NCBI GenBank assembly: GCA_963786975.1
Contig: CAWBBE010000007.1
Location: 1 to 64,000 of the forward strand
DNA from: Palsa-506 sp963786975
Lineage (GTDB): Bacteria > Actinomycetota > Actinomycetes > Streptosporangiales > Streptosporangiaceae
DNA: 64,000 nucleotides
Direction: 5' to 3'
Positions 43,297 through 51,996 of this stretch are shown here, piece by piece. The notes beneath the pieces were generated by a model. The model was not told the DNA's origin. It was given only the letters and a program-made list of their open reading frames with translations, and did not search any database. Each line of letters starts with the position of its first letter. Positions within the stretch are counted from its first letter, which is position 1. A program made the translations under genes and the position numbers.

Positions 43297-43652
43297 CAGG
43301 AACCGCCGGAGACCACGGGCGGCGGGGTCGGCGTGCTGGCCGGCTGCGGCGGCGGGCTGCTCGCGGGCGGCTGCGACGGCGGCGCGAGGTGCTGGCGGCC
43401 CTTGTGGTGGTGACCATGCCGATGGTGCTGCCGTGACTGGTGCTGGCCGGCCCCCGGCCCGCTGCTGCCCGGCTGGCCCGGGGCGGTCGCCGCCTGCGCG
43501 GCCGCGTGGTGGCCAGGCAGCGCGTGCGCGAAGGCGGCGCCAAGGGCGACCGCGGCCGCGATGGCGGCCGTGGCGATCCACCGTGACGCCCGGCGGGTTC
43601 GCGCGAGGATCTCGTCCCGGCGGGCGACAGGGTCATCCGCGGCCAGCGGCAT
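43296..43652 (-). CDS. Small His-rich membrane-anchored protein
   Basis: A 118-residue protein with a short cytoplasmic N-terminus, one transmembrane helix (about 25-44), a His-rich stretch (residues 71-88, about nine His) and a Pro-rich tail. The ATG at 43652 follows a strong GGAAGGAG site, and the stop shares a base with the next ATG (TGATG). The His-rich exported segment suggests metal binding, for instance iron or copper delivery to the ferric-reductase-like partner; that is inference. It is the first gene of the redox cluster, 133 bases after the histidine-kinase gene. Confidence 0.7.
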   Translation of the reverse strand: MPLAADDPVARRDEILARTRRASRWIATAAIAAAVALGAAFAHALPGHHAAAQAATAPGQPGSSGPGAGQHQSRQHHRHGHHHKGRQHLAPPSQPPASSPPPQPASTPTPPPVVSGGS

Positions 43653-43785
43653 GTGCAGAACGCTCCTTCCCGGTCCCGCGGCCGGCGATAGCCGGCAGCG
43701 GGCAGGTATGCCCGACCAGCCTGCCGGTCGGTGTGCACGGATCTGGTTCAGGAAACGCTCAGGACCGGTAAAGGTCCCGCTGCCG

Positions 43786-45156
43786 TCAGGACGATGCCGC
43801 GGCCGTGCGGCGGGCCGCGCGCCCCGGCTGGACGGCCGGAACCTCCAGGGTGACGGTGAGCCCGCCGCCGGGAGTGTCCGACAGTTCCGCGCGGCCGCCA
43901 TTGGAGGTCACCAGCCGGTGCACGATCGCGAGGCCGAGGCCGGAGCCGCCGGGCGACGCGCTGAAGAAGCGCCGGAACGCGGCCGTGCGCTGCGTCTCGC
44001 TCATGCCGGGCCCGTCATCCTGCACCAGGATCCGGGCCACTGGCCCGGCCGCGCTGCAGTGCACCCGGACATGACCGCCGGGCGGCACCGCGTCGATGGC
44101 GTTGGCCAGCAGGTTGTCCAGGATCTGCTCAAGGTGCCCGTCGCCGAGGCTGGCCCGGACCGGATCCGGGCAGACCGCGGTGACCTCGATGCCGCGCTCC
44201 TGGGCGGCCGGCCGCCACGCCGCGGTCCGGTCGCCGATCACCCCGTGCACGGCGACCGGCACCGGGGCGACCACGACGTTCTCCGCCCTGGCCACCGCGA
44301 GCAGGCCGTCTACCAGCCTGGACAGCCGGGCGATCTCCTCCTGGGCGCCGGCGATCTCCTCCGCGGCGCGGGCGTCGGCATCCTGCCCGAGCAGGTCGAG
44401 GCGGAGCCGCAACGCGGCCAGCGGGGTGCGGAGCTGGTGGGATACGTCGGCCATCATCGCGCGGTGGCCATGCACCAGGGCCTCAAGGCGTCCGGCCATC
44501 GTGTTGAAGTTGGCCGCCAGCGTGCGCACCTCGCTGGGGCCGCTGCGCAGATCCGACCTGGTCCCCAGGGCGCCGTCGCCGAGTTGCCTGGCGGCGGCCT
44601 GCAGCGCGCCGAGCGGGCCGCTGACCCAGCGGGCCAGGGCGATCGCCACCAGCGCGCCCGCGGCCAGGCCGGCCAGTGACACCGCGCCAAGCCAGGCCCA
44701 GAGCACCTCCAGCCGGTGGCCGAGCGGGCCGGCCGGGCGGGCCAGCGCCACCGCGCCCAGCACGGCGCGCCCTGCGTCGCTGCGCACCGGGGTGACCGCG
44801 AGCAGCGAGCGGCCGGACGGCCGGACGGTGCCCGGGCCGGCTGCCAGCGCGCGGCGGATCTGCCCGGCCGCGGCCGGCAGCGCCGTCCCGGCGATCAGGG
44901 CGCCTGCCGGGCCGACGATGGCGACCCGGTCGCCGCTGCCGCGGAGCTGGCTGATCGCGGCGGCCAGCGCGGTGCCGCGATCGTGGTCGGCCAGCTTCTC
45001 CTCCGCCGCGCTGGCCAGTGACCTCGCGGTGGCCAGGGCCTGGTTCTGGTAGTCGTGCCGGTCATGCGCCGCGGTGATCAGGCCGAGCGGGACGACCACG
45101 GTGGCCAGCAGGGCGCAGATCAGCGCGAGGATCGCCAGGATGATCCGGCGGGTCAT
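43786..45156 (-). CDS. Two-component sensor histidine kinase
   Basis: A 456-residue class I kinase: transmembrane helices at about 5-28 and 150-172 enclose an extracytoplasmic sensor of about 120 residues; then HAMP, the H box with phospho-acceptor His 240 (VSHQLRTPLAAL), N box NLLANAIDAV, G1 DDGPGM and G2 GGSGLGLAIV. ATG 45156 shares a base with the regulator stop (TGATG), so the pair is cotranslated. The signal is unknown. Downstream lies the His-rich/ferric-reductase-like cluster and upstream a D,D-carboxypeptidase, either of which may be in its regulon. Confidence 0.94.
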   Translation of the reverse strand: MTRRIILAILALICALLATVVVPLGLITAAHDRHDYQNQALATARSLASAAEEKLADHDRGTALAAAISQLRGSGDRVAIVGPAGALIAGTALPAAAGQIRRALAAGPGTVRPSGRSLLAVTPVRSDAGRAVLGAVALARPAGPLGHRLEVLWAWLGAVSLAGLAAGALVAIALARWVSGPLGALQAAARQLGDGALGTRSDLRSGPSEVRTLAANFNTMAGRLEALVHGHRAMMADVSHQLRTPLAALRLRLDLLGQDADARAAEEIAGAQEEIARLSRLVDGLLAVARAENVVVAPVPVAVHGVIGDRTAAWRPAAQERGIEVTAVCPDPVRASLGDGHLEQILDNLLANAIDAVPPGGHVRVHCSAAGPVARILVQDDGPGMSETQRTAAFRRFFSASPGGSGLGLAIVHRLVTSNGGRAELSDTPGGGLTVTLEVPAVQPGRAARRTAAASS

Positions 45157-45857
45157 CAGGCGTCGCTGAGCCGGAAGCCGCGGCCGTAAACGGTCTCGAT
45201 CAGGCCGGGCACGGCCAGCTTCCGGCGGAGCGCGGCCACGTGCACGTCCAGCACCTTGGCGGGGCCGTAGTAGTGCGAGTCCCAGGCGCTTTCCAGGATC
45301 TCCTGGCGGCTGACCACCCGGCCGGGATCGATCGCGAGGCACTCCAGGATGTCGAATTCCTTCGGTGTCAGCGCGATGTCGGTGCCGGAAACGCTGACCT
45401 TGCGCCGGCGCATGTCCACGGTCAGCGGCCCGTGCCTGGTCACTTCGCCCTCCGGCCTGATGCGGCGGAGCACGGCCCGGATCCGCGCCTGCAGCTCGGC
45501 CAGGCCGAATGGCTTGACCAGGTAGTCGTCGGCTCCGGCGTCCAGCGCGAGCACCCGCTCGGCCTCCTCGCCGTGCGCGGTTACCACGATGATCGCTGCG
45601 GCCGAGCGTTCCCGCAGCCGCCGGCAGACCTGCACGCCGTCCGCGTCCGGCAGCCCCAGGTCCAGCAGCACCACGTCCGGCTCGCCCCAGCTCAGCGCCT
45701 CCTGCCCGGTCATCACGTGATCCACCCGGTAACCGCCGCGGACCAGGCCGCGGACCAGCTGGGTGGCGATGCCCTGGTCATCTTCCACCAGCAGCACGCT
45801 CGGGCCGTCCCCGCCGGGCAGCAGCACGGAACCGGGCAGCTCGGCGCGCGCTTTCAT
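45156..45857 (-). CDS. OmpR-family response regulator
   Basis: A 233-residue regulator. The receiver domain has acidic residues VEDD, phospho-acceptor Asp 66 (VVLLDLGLPD), Thr in VTAHG and Lys 115 (LVKPF). The winged-helix output domain begins near 140 and ends with VLDVHVAALRRKL and ETVYGRGFRL. The start at 45857 gives about 18 extra residues before the receiver; the ribosome site is weak. It forms a coupled pair with the kinase gene downstream and follows the carboxypeptidase gene by 40 bases on the same strand. Confidence 0.95.
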   Translation of the reverse strand: MKARAELPGSVLLPGGDGPSVLLVEDDQGIATQLVRGLVRGGYRVDHVMTGQEALSWGEPDVVLLDLGLPDADGVQVCRRLRERSAAAIIVVTAHGEEAERVLALDAGADDYLVKPFGLAELQARIRAVLRRIRPEGEVTRHGPLTVDMRRRKVSVSGTDIALTPKEFDILECLAIDPGRVVSRQEILESAWDSHYYGPAKVLDVHVAALRRKLAVPGLIETVYGRGFRLSDA

Positions 45858-45897
45858 GGCCACCACCGTAGGCGACAGCGTGACCTGCGCGGGCCGG

Positions 45898-46896
45898 CTA
45901 GTCCCGAACCGGGCCGGCCGGCCGCCCCGGCGGCGCCGCCGAGGCACCGAATCCCCAGTTGAGCAGCCGGGTGGCGGCCGTGAAGCGGGCCATCGGGTTG
46001 CTGCCGGTGCTGTGCAAGACGACGCCGGTGAGCACCGTGCCATCGCTGCCCGCCGCCTCGAACAGCAGGCAGTAGCCGGCCGCGTCGGTCGATCCGGTCT
46101 TGATCCCGACGGCGCCGGGATAGGCGCCGAGCAGCAGGTTGGTGGTCTTGAACCGGTACCGGTGGTGCGCCGCGGTGGCCGCGATCCGGTGTGTCCGCTG
46201 GGCCACGATGCGGCGGAACGCGGCCAGCTGCATGGCGGCCTGGCCCAGGGTGATCAGGTCGCCCGGGGTGGAGTAGGTCGAGTGCTCGGTCGGCAGCGGC
46301 ATCCCGTCGAAGTTGGAGAAGCGCGTGCGGCGCATGCCGAGCTGCCGCGCGGTGGCGTTCATCTTCCGCACGAACGCGGCCCGGCCCGGCCCGTACGCCC
46401 TGGCCAGCGCCAGCGCGGCGTCGCAGCCGGACGGCAGCAGCATGGCCTCGAGCAGCTGCCGGACGGTCAGCACGTCGCCGGCCCGCAGCCCGGCGCTGCT
46501 GGCGTCGGGATGCCGCCGGATGTAAGCGGGCACCGCTCTGCTGATCTTGATATGCCGGCCCAGGTGGCCTGCCCGGATCACGACCAGCGCGGTCATCACC
46601 TTGGTGATGCTGCCCATCGGCCGGCGCCGGTTCAGGTTCCGGCTCCACAGCCGCCGGCCGGTGCTCACGTTCACCAGGTCGGCCCCCCTGGCCCGGATCC
46701 TGGCCGGCCGCCCGGCCGGGGCGGCAGGCTGGCCGGCCAGCAGCCGGGCCGCGGTAGCCGGCCGGGCGGCGGCCGGGCGGGCAGCGGCGGGGCGGGCGGC
46801 TAAGGCGCGGGCGGCCGGAACTCCGGCGGCCGGCAGGCCGGCCGCCAGGATCCCGGCGGCAGCGGCGACGGCAGCCTGGCGGGCCAGCTTCAGCAT
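45898..46896 (-). CDS. D-alanyl-D-alanine carboxypeptidase (peptidase S11)
   Basis: A 332-residue exported penicillin-binding protein that trims the terminal D-Ala of peptidoglycan stem peptides. An N-terminal signal or anchor (1-30) is followed by an Ala/Pro-rich linker (30-66). Active-site motifs: S-I-T-K (Ser 96, Lys 99), SGC at 156-158 in the place of the usual SxN, and KTG at 266-268. The Cys in the second motif, as I recall it, occurs in other actinobacterial S11 enzymes, so it is probably a lineage variant and not damage. It lies 11 bases after the GuaB1 stop and 40 bases before the response regulator, so all may share a transcript. Confidence 0.92.
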   Translation of the reverse strand: MLKLARQAAVAAAAGILAAGLPAAGVPAARALAARPAAARPAAARPATAARLLAGQPAAPAGRPARIRARGADLVNVSTGRRLWSRNLNRRRPMGSITKVMTALVVIRAGHLGRHIKISRAVPAYIRRHPDASSAGLRAGDVLTVRQLLEAMLLPSGCDAALALARAYGPGRAAFVRKMNATARQLGMRRTRFSNFDGMPLPTEHSTYSTPGDLITLGQAAMQLAAFRRIVAQRTHRIAATAAHHRYRFKTTNLLLGAYPGAVGIKTGSTDAAGYCLLFEAAGSDGTVLTGVVLHSTGSNPMARFTAATRLLNWGFGASAAPPGRPAGPVRD

Positions 46897-46907
46897 GGTC
46901 AGGCAGA

Positions 46908-48343
46908 TTACCAGCCGGCGGGCAGCGGCATGCCTTCGCTATAGCCCGCCGCGCCCTGCACCCCGATGACCGCCCGCTCGTGCAATTCTTCCAGGCTGGT
47001 CGCGCCGGTGTAGGCGCAGGCGCTGCGCAGCCCGGCGGTGATCGTGTCGACCAGATCCTCCACCCCCGGGCGGTGCTCGTCCAGGTACATCCGGGACTCC
47101 GAGATGCCCTCCTCGAACAGTTCCTTACGGGCCCGGTCGAACGGCGAGTCGGCCGCTGTCCGCAGTTTTACCGCCCGCGCGGAGGCCATCCCGAAGCTCT
47201 CCTTGTACCGGCGGCCGTCCGCGCCGGTGAACACGTCGCCCGGTGACTCGCAGGTGCCGGCGAACCAGGACCCGATCATGACATTCGACGCGCCGGCCGC
47301 CAGCGCCAGCGCGACGTCCCGCGGGTGCCGGACGCCGCCGTCAGCCCACGCCTGGGCGCCGAGCCGCCTGGCCTCGGCGGCGCATTCCAGCACCGCGCTG
47401 AACTGCGGGCGGCCCACCCCGGTCATCATCCGGGTGGTGCACATCGCGCCCGGCCCGACGCCGACCTTCACGATGCCGGCGCCGGCCGCCACCAGGTCAG
47501 CGACGCCGGCCGCGGTCACCACGTTGCCGGCCGCCAGCGGGACCGACGGCACGGCCGCCCGGATGGCCCGCAGGGCTTCGAGCATCTTGTCCTGATGGCC
47601 GTGCGCGGTGTCCACGACCAGCAGGTCCGCGCCGGCCTTCGCCAGCAGCAGGGCCTTGGCGCTGACGTCGCCGTTGATGCCGAGCGCGGCGGCGACTCGC
47701 AGCCGGCCGCGATCGTCGGTGGCCGGCCGGTACATGGTGGCGCGCAGCGCCCCGGTGCGGGTCAGGATGCCTACGCACCGGCCGCCGGCGTCGACGACCG
47801 GCGCCAGCCGGTGCCGGCCGGCATGCAGCAGGCTGAACGCGCACTCCGGGTCGGTGCCGGCCGGGAGCGTGAACAGCTCGGCGGACATGACCTGGCTGAG
47901 CTGGGTGAACCGGTCGACGCCCCGGCAGTCCGCCTCGGTCACCACGCCGGCCGGCGGCCGCCGGCGATCACGATGACCGCTCCGTGCGCCCGCTTGGGCA
48001 GCAGGCTGAGCGCGTGCCCGGTGGTGTCGTCCGGGCCGAGCGTCAGCGGGGTGTCGTAAACCAGGTCGCGGCTTTTCACCCAGGCCACCACATCCGCGAC
48101 GACGTCAGCCGGGATGTCCTGCGGCAGCACCGCCAGCCCGCCGCGGCGGGCTATCGTCTCGGCCATCCGGCGCCCGGAGACCGCCGTCATGTTGGCCGCT
48201 ATCAGCGGGATGGTAGTGCCGCTGCCGTCGCCGGTGGCCAGCCCGACGTCCAGCCGGGAGGAGACCGCCGACCGGTTCGGCACCAGGAACACGTCGCTAT
48301 AGGCCAGGTCATAGGCGGGCTTCGGATCGGTAAGGAATCGCAC
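46908..48343 (-). pseudogene. guaB1: GuaB1-family IMPDH/GMP reductase, frameshifted
   Basis: From GTG 48343 the frame reads RFLTDPKPAYDLAYSDVFL and PLIAANMTAVSGRRMAET and runs into a stop (AGGRRPAW). One base appears lost near 47950; the next frame continues VVTEADC, a CBS-like segment and the TIM-barrel rest with VDTAHGHQ, the catalytic Cys loop GPGAMCTTRM and DGGVRHPRDVALALAAGA, ending at 46908. Total length 1436 bases equals a 478-codon gene minus one base. GuaB1 proteins of actinobacteria act as GMP reductase, returning GMP to IMP. The family is conserved and useful, so a sequence error is likely. Confidence 0.88.
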
Positions 48344-48416
48344 GCACCGATTCTGCCCCGGCCCGGGACCTGATACGCCGGGCGCCGGGCGGCCCGGCCG
48401 GGACGTTTCCGGCCGG

Positions 48417-48674
48417 TCAGACGATTGCCTCGTCGACGTAGCACCACCGCCAGTCCTCGCCGGGCTGGAACGACCGGACCACCGGATGCCAGGTCTGGTT
48501 GTGATGAGCGGTGGCGTGCTTGTGCCGGGACGAGTCACAGCAGCCGACGTGCCCGCAGCTCAGGCACAGCCGCAGGTGCACCCAGGTAGTGCCGTTCGCG
48601 AGGCATTCCTCGCAGCCATCGGGGGTTCTCGCCTCGACCGGGCCGAGGCTCTTCGCGTGCGTGCATCCGGCCAT
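48417..48674 (-). CDS. UBP-type zinc-finger protein
   Basis: An 85-residue single-domain protein: zinc ligands in CTHAKS, CEECLANG, LRLCLSCGHVGCCDSSRHKHATAHH and a final WRWCYVDE. This is the ZnF-UBP fold, which in eukaryotes binds ubiquitin C-termini; bacterial stand-alone copies are common in actinobacteria and their ligand is unknown. The start at 48674 gives the standard opening MAGCTHA. It is divergent from folP2 with 56 bases between the starts, so both promoters must lie there or inside the genes. Confidence 0.92.
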   Translation of the reverse strand: MAGCTHAKSLGPVEARTPDGCEECLANGTTWVHLRLCLSCGHVGCCDSSRHKHATAHHNQTWHPVVRSFQPGEDWRWCYVDEAIV

Positions 48675-48730
48675 CCGGTCATCTTCGCACCAGCCGGGCA
48701 GCGGCCGGCCCGGGCGCCTATGGTGGCGCC

Positions 48731-49573
48731 GTGACATCAGCCCGGACGCTGCGGCTCGGCCGCCGGGAATGGCCGCCGGGGTCGTTCGCCGTGATGGCCG
48801 TGATCAACCGGACCCCCGACTCGTTCTTCGACCAGGGCGCGACGCGCGAGTTCGGCGCCGCGCTCCGCGCGGTCGACCGGGCCGTCGCGGCCGGCGCCGA
48901 CATCGTGGACATCGGGGGAGTGAAGGCCGGCCCCGGCGACGACGTCGGCGTGGCCGAGGAAATCCGCCGGGTGGCCGGCCTGGTAGCCGCCGTGCGGGAC
49001 CGGCATCCTGGCGTGGTGATCAGCGTCGACACCTGGCGGGCCGAGGTGGCCGATGCGGTCGCGGCGGCCGGCGCCGACCTGCTCAACGACGCCTGGGGCG
49101 GCGCCGACCCGCAGCTTGCCGGGGTCGCCGCGGCGCACCGGACCGGGCTGGTCTGCTCGCATGCGGGCGGCCTCGCGCCGCGGGCGGGCCCGCACCGCCC
49201 CGCTTACCCCGACGTGGTGGCGGCCGTGCGCCAGCACGTGACCGCCGAGGCGGACCGGGCGGTGGCGGCCGGCGTCCGGCCGGACGGCATCCTCATCGAT
49301 CCCGCGCACGACTTCGGCAAGAACACCTGGCATTCGCTGGAGTTGACCCGGCGGCTGGACGAGCTCACCGGGACCGGATGGCCGGTGCTCGTGGCGGTAT
49401 CGAACAAGGATTTCATCGGCGAGACCCTGGATCTCGGCATCCGGGAGCGGGCGGAGGGGACGATCGCCGCGCTGGCGATCTCGGCCTGGCTGGGCGCGCG
49501 GGCATTCCGGGTACATGACGTCCCGGCGGCCCGCCGGGCCCTGGCCGCGGTGGCCGGCCTGCGCCGCCGGTAA
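48731..49573 (+). CDS. folP2: Dihydropteroate synthase-like protein, FolP2 type
   Basis: A 280-residue TIM-barrel protein of the DHPS family. Motifs: VMAVINRTPDSFFDQGAT, DIGGVKAGPG, ISVDTWRAEVADA, LLNDAWGG, SHAGGLAPR, ILIDPAHDFGKNT and SNKDFIGE. The NRTPDSF and DIGGVKAGPG forms are those of mycobacterial FolP2, the paralogue that lacks full DHPS activity, and differ from the canonical NVTPDSF / DVGGES of FolP1. No other folate genes are adjacent, which agrees with a FolP2 role. GTG 48731 is the only sensible start. Confidence 0.9.
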   Translation: MTSARTLRLGRREWPPGSFAVMAVINRTPDSFFDQGATREFGAALRAVDRAVAAGADIVDIGGVKAGPGDDVGVAEEIRRVAGLVAAVRDRHPGVVISVDTWRAEVADAVAAAGADLLNDAWGGADPQLAGVAAAHRTGLVCSHAGGLAPRAGPHRPAYPDVVAAVRQHVTAEADRAVAAGVRPDGILIDPAHDFGKNTWHSLELTRRLDELTGTGWPVLVAVSNKDFIGETLDLGIRERAEGTIAALAISAWLGARAFRVHDVPAARRALAAVAGLRRR

Positions 49574-49593
49574 CGGCCGGCCAGGTATCGCGG

Positions 49594-50301
49594 CTATCCG
49601 GTGCCGAAGGCGGCGAAGATGATCGCGCTGAGCCGGTCGACCATTTCCTCCCTGGGCAGCCGCACCTCGACACTCAGCAGGTAGTTGACCCGCTCCAGCA
49701 TCATCAGGCAGGCCACGGCGGTGAGTTCGGCATGCTCCGGAAGCTCGGCGGCCGGGCCGCCCGGCGCCGGGCCGGCCGCCCGGCTGCTCGCCGTCATTCC
49801 CTGGGTGATGGCCTCGGCCAGGCGGAACAGCAGCTGCAGCCCGTCGCCCCAGACTTCCTCGCCGACGAGTTCCGCCTGGCTGAGGATCCTGATCACGGCG
49901 GCGTGCGCCGCGTAGGTGTCGCAGAATCGCCGGATCCAGTCGCGCAGCGCGGTCCGGCCGGCCTCGTTCCTGGTCACCACGGGGAACTCGCCGGTGATGA
50001 TCGCCATGTCGTGCAGCGCGTCCCGCAGCAGCGTCTTGAACAGGTCTTCCTTGTTGGCGAAGTACAGGTAGAACGTGCCATGCGAGGTTTTCGCCCGGCG
50101 CACCACGTCGTCGACCCGGACCGCCTGGAATCCGCGCTCGTCGAATTCGGCCAGTCCCGCCTCCAGCAGCCGCCGGACCGTCTGGCGGCCCTGCGCGCCT
50201 AGTTCGCGTTCCTGCGCAGGGATGCCGCCGCCGAGCGACGGGCGCCGGGGCCGGCCGCTGGCGCCACTGCGGGCCCGGGACGGCTGTGCAGGCTTGCCCA
50301 C
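49594..50301 (-). CDS. TetR-family transcriptional regulator
   Basis: A 235-residue regulator. After a basic, disordered N-terminus comes the TetR helix-turn-helix (about residues 43-90: ALL helix TVRRLLEAGLAEFDERGFQAVRVDDVV, recognition region SHGTFYLYFANKEDLF), then an all-helical ligand domain. I chose GTG 50301 because a near-perfect site (AAGGAGGGG) precedes it; the frame continues to an ATG at 50490 through Ala/Pro-rich low complexity. It converges on folP2, with 20 bases between stops, so its targets are not evident from context. Confidence 0.9.
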   Translation of the reverse strand: MGKPAQPSRARSGASGRPRRPSLGGGIPAQERELGAQGRQTVRRLLEAGLAEFDERGFQAVRVDDVVRRAKTSHGTFYLYFANKEDLFKTLLRDALHDMAIITGEFPVVTRNEAGRTALRDWIRRFCDTYAAHAAVIRILSQAELVGEEVWGDGLQLLFRLAEAITQGMTASSRAAGPAPGGPAAELPEHAELTAVACLMMLERVNYLLSVEVRLPREEMVDRLSAIIFAAFGTG

Positions 50302-50799
50302 GTTCCCCTCCTTCGCGTCCGCCGTGGCGGGCCCTGGCAGGCCGGCATCCGGTACTTCCGCAGCAACCGCGGCTACTTCCGCAGCAACCGCGGCGCGGCC
50401 AGCCGGGCCGGCCGGGTCGCCGCCCGCGGGCACGGCGCCGGCTGCGGTCGGCGGGCCGGGCCGCGGATCGGGGTAAGGTTCCCGGTTCATCCTGGCGAGA
50501 CTAGCGGGATTCGGGATAACGCTACCGGGGTTTTACGGCTGGCGCTGGTGCGGCCGTCCGGGGTCAGGCTATCGAGCCACTCGCGGGAACGATCAGCCGG
50601 GCCAGCCACGATCACGGTCATGCCCTACCCGGGAACCGGCCCGGGCATGCCCCGCGGCCCGGGTTAGCTGGCCGCTGGCCGGGGCACCCGGGTGAGGCAG
50701 GCATGGCGAATCGGCCCCGCCCGGCCGCCGCCGTGCCGCCGGGCCGGGGGGCCCGCCTGCTGCGGTCTCTTGACCCGGCCGGTTATCGTTGACGTTGCG
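50302..50799. other. Intergenic region
   Basis: About 500 bases between the divergent TetR and lytic transglycosylase genes. The left part (to 50490) may be read as an N-terminal extension of TetR; the rest shows no gene, no clear operator and only GC-rich short repeats. Confidence 0.4.
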
Positions 50800-51944
50800 A
50801 TGCGTAACCTGTTCCGGCGTACCATGCTGCGCTCCGGCACCACCGTCACTCCTGCCCTGCGCGGCGTGGCGGTGTCCGGCATGGTGATCGTGCTCGCGGC
50901 CGCGCACAACCCGGCCCGGCCGGGGCTGGTGCCGGGGCCGGCCATCGGCCCGCCGCCGCTGCCGCGGCGGTCCCGGACGGCGCCCGGGCGGCCGCGGCCT
51001 TCCGGCAGATCATCCTGCCGGACCTGCTGGTAGTCGAGCCGGCCGGGCTGTCGGCCGCCAAGATCGCCAAGATCAGGAAGATCGCCGGCGTCCGGAACGT
51101 GATCGCCTTCGACGGCGGGGAGATCAAGGCCGGCCGCCGCCCGGTCAGCGTGATCGGCGTCAGCCCGGGCCAGTTCCGGTCCTGGACGCCGCTGCGGACC
51201 GCATCAGACCAGCGCTTCTGGACCGCGCTGGGCAACGGCAGCTTCGTGGCCTCCGAGCAGGCCAGCGCCAGGCTCGGGCTGCGCCGCGGCGCCTCCTACC
51301 GGCTGGCCGGCGCCAGTACCCGGCCGGTGCGCTTCGGGATGGCTGCCAGCCTCGGCATCAGCGGCGTGGACCTGCTGGTCAACACCAGGACGTCGGCCGA
51401 GCTCGGGCTGGTGCACCGGGTCGCCGCGCTGATCAGCGCGCCCGGCGCCGGGCTGGCCGCGCTCACCAGCGCGGTGCATGCCGTGCTCGGCGGCAGCGCC
51501 CGGATCGTCAGCCTGCGCAGCCAGCAGCTGCCGGTGGCCGGGAAAGTCTCCGGGCAGCTGCCGGGCAGCTACCTCAGCCTGTTCAGGCAGTCGGCGGCCA
51601 GGTACTGCCCGGGCATGTCGTGGACGGTCCTGGCCGCCATCGGCCAGATCGAGAGCGCGGACGGGACCAATGTCGGGCCGTCCACCGCGGGAGCGCTCGG
51701 CCCCATGCAGTTCATTCCGTCCACCTGGCGGGAATGGGGCATCGCCGGATTCGGGCGCAGCGGCCCGCCGGACATCATGAACCCTTACGACGCGGTGCCG
51801 TCGGCCGCCAGGATGCTCTGCGCGGACGGCGCGGCCGCCGGCAGCCACGCGCTGCAGGCGGCGATCTTCGACTACAACCACGCGGACTGGTACGTGAACG
51901 AGGTGCTCGGCCTGGCCGCCGAGTACGCGAAGGACTATCCCTGA
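50800..51944 (+). pseudogene. Lytic transglycosylase-like exported protein, frameshifted
   Basis: ATG 50800 begins MRNLFRRTMLRSGTT with a signal/anchor helix (RGVAVSGMVIVLAAA). Near 50950, inside a CCG repeat, one base seems lost; the next frame continues DGARAAAAFRQIILPDLLVVE. A middle region (about 110 residues, RNVIAFDGGEIKAGRR, LGLRRGASYRLAG) resembles an extracytoplasmic FtsX/MacB-like module. The C-terminal domain is a lysozyme-like SLT: catalytic Glu in AAIGQIESADGTNVG, then GALGPMQFIPSTWREWG and YNHADWYVNEV. Corrected length is about 381 residues. It would cleave peptidoglycan outside the membrane. The indel in a repeat run suggests a sequence error. Confidence 0.82.
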
Positions 51945-51996
51945 CGGGCCAGCCCTGGCCGTCCTGACGGGATGCGGTGCCTGATTGGATAAGGGC

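Noticed and set aside
50302..50490. N-terminal extension of TetR from ATG 50490
   Set aside because: Low-complexity Ala/Pro sequence; the GTG at 50301 has a far better ribosome site and gives a normal TetR length.
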